NCBI GenBank assembly: GCA_005116745.1
Contig: SWDS01000001.1
Coordinates: forward strand, 124,001 to 188,000
Direction: 5' to 3'
Length of the DNA: 64,000 bases
Origin: Nitrospira sp.
GTDB lineage: Bacteria; Nitrospirota; Nitrospiria; Nitrospirales; Nitrospiraceae
This document shows, piece after piece, positions 61,077 through 64,000 of the stretch. Below the pieces are notes generated by a model, which made no database searches, was not told the DNA's origin, and saw nothing but the letters and a program-made list of their open reading frames with translations. Within the stretch, counting starts at the first letter, position 1, and every line of letters starts with the position of its first letter. Position numbers and translations under genes: made by a program.

Positions 61077-61122
61077 CTGTAACGCTCCTGTAATGATGTT
61101 GTGATCGGATGCGGGATAAACT
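61077..61122 (+). promoter_or_regulatory. Pho box and -10 element upstream of ppk
   Basis: Three direct repeats with an 11-base period, CTGTAAC (61077), CTGTAAT (61088) and TTGTGAT (61099), are followed after 11 bases by TAAACT (61117-61122), a good -10. This is the layout of PhoB-activated promoters, where the Pho box replaces the -35. The ppk start codon is 174 bases further on. It predicts induction of ppk under phosphate limitation. Confidence 0.7.
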
Positions 61123-61295
61123 CTCACGATTTGCCGGTTGGTAGCTTGATCAGAATCGAAGTGGCATCTGTTGGCAGCGTCACGGTGTGTGTTTTCCCAG
61201 ACCGTGGCGGCGTGCCTTTTCTGAACAGGATCAGTCCCTCCATGTAGAATGCGAAAGAACAGGTGCAAGAGAGTGTTCATCCTCAAGGAGGTTCC

Positions 61296-63434
61296 ATGAT
61301 CGATCAGTCTGCTGGGTCTGGAGAATCAGCAGCCGAGCCAGAGCAGGGTATCGATGAGTCGCGCCATCTCCTGAATCGAGAGCTCAGCTGGCTGCGATTC
61401 AATCTGCGGGTCCTTGAAGAAGCCGAGGACAAGCGGCACCCTCTCTTGGAACGAGTGAAGTTTCTGGCGATCTTCGCCACGAATCTGGATGAGTTTTTCA
61501 TGATTCGAGTCTCAGGTCTCCATCGTCAGGTGGCTGGCGGAATCGTCGGAACGACGCCAGACGGCATGACTCCATCAGAGCAAATACTGACGATCAACCG
61601 AGAACTGATGGTCCACTATGAACGATACGATACGTGCTGGAAACAGGATGTGTTGCCAGGGTTGGCAGAGGCAGGCATTCGCATTCTACATTATGCGGAG
61701 TTGGCGCAGCGGGAACGAGAGGCGATCCAAGGGTACTTTCAGCGAGAAATATTTCCAGTGCTGACTCCGCTCGCCTTTGACCCGACCCATCCGTTCCCTC
61801 ATATCTCGAGTCTGAGCTTTAATCTTGCCGTATTGGTAAAGGACCCTGATCACGGTGACTGTTTCGCGCGCGTCAAAGTGCCTGATGTCTTCCCGCGACT
61901 GGTGCCGATCCCCACAGATGAGGATGTTGCCCGTCACCAGATGGGCTTGGGCGGAGCTGGAGGAGTGCAGCAATTTGTCTGGCTGGAAGAGGTTATTGCG
62001 CACAACCTGGACAATCTCTTCCCTGGTTTGGACGTTGTCGCATCCTATCCATTCCGTGTGACGCGAGATGCCGATGTTGCGATTGAGGTAGACGAAGCAT
62101 CGGATCTTATCGAGGCGGTGGAAGCACAGCTCGATCAGCGACAGTACACGTCAGCCGTTCGCTTGGAATTGGATGTGGCGACACCCAGTCCCATCCGCGA
62201 AATCCTGACAAGAAACCTTCAGCTCCCATCGTACCTTGTCTATGCAGGACACAGCCCGATCGGGATGGCTGGGATTCGTGAACTGCATGCACTTGAGCGT
62301 CCTGACCTAAAAGATCAGCCGTTTGTTCCGGCCGTCCCTCCCTGCGTGAGTAAATCAGGCAGTCTTTTGGCTGCCATTCGTCAGCAGGACGTGCTGTTGT
62401 ATCATCCGTATGACAGCTTCATGCCGGTTGTGGAGTTTCTGCGAGAAGCCGCAAACGACCCAGACGTCCTCGCCATTAAACAGACCCTCTATCGCGTCAA
62501 TCCAAAATCACCCATTGTCGATGCGCTGCTGGAAGCTCGCGTCAACGGTAAACAAGTTGCGGTCTTGGTTGAGCTCAAGGCCCGATTCGACGAAGAAAAT
62601 AACATTGAATGGGCCCGGAAGCTTGAAGACGAAGGTGTGCACGTTGTGTACGGTGTGCGCGGGCTCAAGACGCATGCGAAGGTCTGTCTCATCGTCCGGC
62701 GCGAACCGGAGGGGATCCGCCGCTATGTCCATCTCGGCACCGGAAATTATAACGTGGTCACCAGTCGTATCTATACCGATGCGAGCTACTTTACGTGTGA
62801 TCCTGCCATTAGCCACGATGTATCCAATCTGTTCAACTCACTGACTGGGTACTCCCGCAAAAACATGTATTCCAAGTTGCTCGTTGCACCGACAACACTC
62901 AGGCAGCAACTACTCGATCGGATCGAGCGAGAGACCTGCCGCCACCGGCAGTATAGTGATGGGTATATCGCCTTCAAGATGAATGCATTGGTCGATGCGC
63001 AGTGTATCCAGGCTCTGTACCTTGCATCGCAAGCCGGAGTCAAAATTGACCTTCAGGTGCGGGGTATTTGTTGCCTAAAGCCGGGTCTTCAAGGGATCAG
63101 TGAGACCATCACCGTCACGTCAGTAGTTGGGCGTTTTCTGGAACACGCGCGGATCTACTATTTTCGCAACGGCGGGCACGACGATATGTTGATGGGGAGC
63201 GCCGATCTGATGCCTCGAAATCTGGACCACAGAGTGGAAGTGCTGTTTCCTGTAGAAGATCCTCAGTGGCGCGAGGTCATCATCAATGACATCCTCGGTG
63301 TTGGGCTACGAGACAATGTGCAGGCAAGGCGGTTGCTTCCCGACGGGACGTATGAGCGTAAGCAGCCGGCAAACGGTGAAGCTGCATTTAATTCTCAGCA
63401 ATGGATTTTGGAGCACTGGAAACCTAGATTATAA
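61296..63434 (+). CDS. ppk: Polyphosphate kinase 1
   Basis: A 712-residue PPK1 from the ATG at 61296, which has AAGGAGG five bases upstream. The N-terminal domain (LNRELSWLRFNLRVLEEAED), the head domain and both phospholipase D-like catalytic domains are present; the autophosphorylated histidine is H460 in GLKTHAKVC, and HLGTGNYN follows. It makes polyphosphate from ATP reversibly. It stands alone behind a Pho box, with the CYTH-CHAD gene 3 kb away. Confidence 0.95.
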   Translation: MIDQSAGSGESAAEPEQGIDESRHLLNRELSWLRFNLRVLEEAEDKRHPLLERVKFLAIFATNLDEFFMIRVSGLHRQVAGGIVGTTPDGMTPSEQILTINRELMVHYERYDTCWKQDVLPGLAEAGIRILHYAELAQREREAIQGYFQREIFPVLTPLAFDPTHPFPHISSLSFNLAVLVKDPDHGDCFARVKVPDVFPRLVPIPTDEDVARHQMGLGGAGGVQQFVWLEEVIAHNLDNLFPGLDVVASYPFRVTRDADVAIEVDEASDLIEAVEAQLDQRQYTSAVRLELDVATPSPIREILTRNLQLPSYLVYAGHSPIGMAGIRELHALERPDLKDQPFVPAVPPCVSKSGSLLAAIRQQDVLLYHPYDSFMPVVEFLREAANDPDVLAIKQTLYRVNPKSPIVDALLEARVNGKQVAVLVELKARFDEENNIEWARKLEDEGVHVVYGVRGLKTHAKVCLIVRREPEGIRRYVHLGTGNYNVVTSRIYTDASYFTCDPAISHDVSNLFNSLTGYSRKNMYSKLLVAPTTLRQQLLDRIERETCRHRQYSDGYIAFKMNALVDAQCIQALYLASQAGVKIDLQVRGICCLKPGLQGISETITVTSVVGRFLEHARIYYFRNGGHDDMLMGSADLMPRNLDHRVEVLFPVEDPQWREVIINDILGVGLRDNVQARRLLPDGTYERKQPANGEAAFNSQQWILEHWKPRL

Positions 63435-63454
63435 AGAGCCGTATGGAAGGCAAT

Positions 63455-63473
63455 GATGACGGTCCTCGTCATC
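63455..63473 (+). terminator. Hairpin after ppk
   Basis: GATGACG and CGTCATC form a perfect 7-bp stem with a five-base loop 20 bases after the ppk stop. No T tract follows, so it is only a weak terminator candidate. Confidence 0.35.
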
Positions 63474-63549
63474 CATGAGGAGCGGCGCATAACATCAAGT
63501 CTTCACGAGCATCTGCCTCACGCGACATCGCCTAATTGCCAGGCAGCCT

Positions 63550-64000
63550 ATGGAACCATCGACATCATCTACCACGAGTGACGTATGCGAGGAGACTGCG
63601 CTCGACCGCAGCCTTGTTGTTAGGCATTTCCGACAGATAGTACTCTGGCCACTCCAGCTAATGCCGATACGCGACGATCTGCCGATCCAGAAACACTGCG
63701 ACTTTATTCAGACGCAGGGGTTCAATAATCTCTGGCGAGAGGTGGAAGATGAGTTTACCGGCGACCCATCTCAGTTTCAGGAACGGCACTACGGCGAATT
63801 CATCACCTTCCTCCCCTCCATCCAGCGATTTCTCTACGGTGAGGGTACAGGGCGGGGACCTGGCATTAATCAGGAATCACCGATTCGTGTGTTCCGTCGC
63901 ACCGATATCGCGCGGGTGCGGATGACCTACCTCGATCCAAAGTCTGTGCCGGTCATATTCGAGGTCGCACATATTGATTTGTACTTTTTCTATGACATTG
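63550..64000 (+). CDS. Hypothetical protein, N-terminal part (open at right edge)
   Basis: An ATG at 63550 opens a frame that runs off the window after 150 codons. The visible part has a Ser/Thr-rich start, then FRQIVLWPLQLMPI, FNNLWREVEDEFTGDP, a FLPSIQRFLYGEG segment and AHIDLYFFYD near the edge. It resembles large bacterial membrane-associated hypothetical proteins but I cannot name a family. The ribosome-binding site is not obvious. Identity needs the rest of the gene. Confidence 0.7.
   Translation, partial: MEPSTSSTTSDVCEETALDRSLVVRHFRQIVLWPLQLMPIRDDLPIQKHCDFIQTQGFNNLWREVEDEFTGDPSQFQERHYGEFITFLPSIQRFLYGEGTGRGPGINQESPIRVFRRTDIARVRMTYLDPKSVPVIFEVAHIDLYFFYDI

Noticed and set aside
1-64000. 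CRISPR arrays, insertion sequences, rRNA genes
   Set aside because: No regularly spaced repeats, transposase motifs or rRNA sequence were recognised anywhere in the window.

Overview
The window is a GC-rich chromosomal segment from a Gram-negative-type bacterium. It encodes TolC-like outer-membrane channels, a penicillin-binding protein 1A and a complete ISC iron-sulfur operon. The gene mix (DnaK-type ISC chaperones, a bacterial deoxyhypusine-synthase homologue beside an arginine-to-putrescine route, GlnS together with GltX, a polyphosphate kinase) looks most like genus Nitrospira (Nitrospirota). That assignment is inference from gene content; no nitrification marker lies in the window.

Layout. 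1-5.6 kb (minus): the first codons of typA, then a phosphorelay of one hybrid kinase, one HPt protein and three output-less receiver proteins. 5.9-8.3 kb: PBP1A. 8.3-13.8 kb (minus): iscR-iscS-iscU-iscA-hscB-hscA-iscX, with a [2Fe-2S] ferredoxin divergent and a flavin reductase beyond it. 15.2-16.8 kb: gltX and two near-identical tRNA-Gln genes. 17.0-24.3 kb: an accessory island with a type I restriction-modification system (hsdR, hsdM, hsdS), an embedded DUF433/DUF5615 toxin-antitoxin-like pair, REP-like palindromes (one translated inside hsdM) and three uncharacterised genes. 24.4-29.1 kb: alcohol dehydrogenase, yacG, glnS, two hypotheticals and tRNA-Glu. 29.4-35.6 kb: deoxyhypusine-synthase-like protein, DsbA-like protein, zinc-ribbon protein, aldehyde dehydrogenase, pyruvoyl arginine decarboxylase, agmatinase, a large inverted-repeat element and rluF. 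35.7-44.9 kb: nhaR divergent from a five-gene export cluster (three tandem TolC paralogues, an ABC exporter-like protein with a degenerate ATPase, and a HlyD-type adaptor). 45.1-54.2 kb: purEK, rhomboid protease, DHH phosphoesterase, LOG-family protein, CBS-PilZ protein, DUF692-like enzyme, tRNA-dihydrouridine synthase and Maf. 54.3-64 kb: hypotheticals, a second DUF433/DUF5615 pair bracketed by two copies of a CHAD 3' end, a frameshifted CYTH-CHAD gene, a CBS protein, a 27-codon membrane peptide gene with an ideal ribosome-binding site, a periplasmic repeat protein, ppk behind a Pho box, and a gene open at the right edge.

Themes. The ISC block is a full Fe-S assembly line with its own electron-donor candidates. 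Arginine decarboxylase, agmatinase and the deoxyhypusine-synthase homologue suggest putrescine and higher-polyamine synthesis. CYTH-CHAD, the Pho box and ppk suggest a phosphate-regulated polyphosphate neighbourhood. The export cluster is the most unusual locus: every hallmark ATPase motif I can align is altered, while the membrane, adaptor and channel genes look intact.
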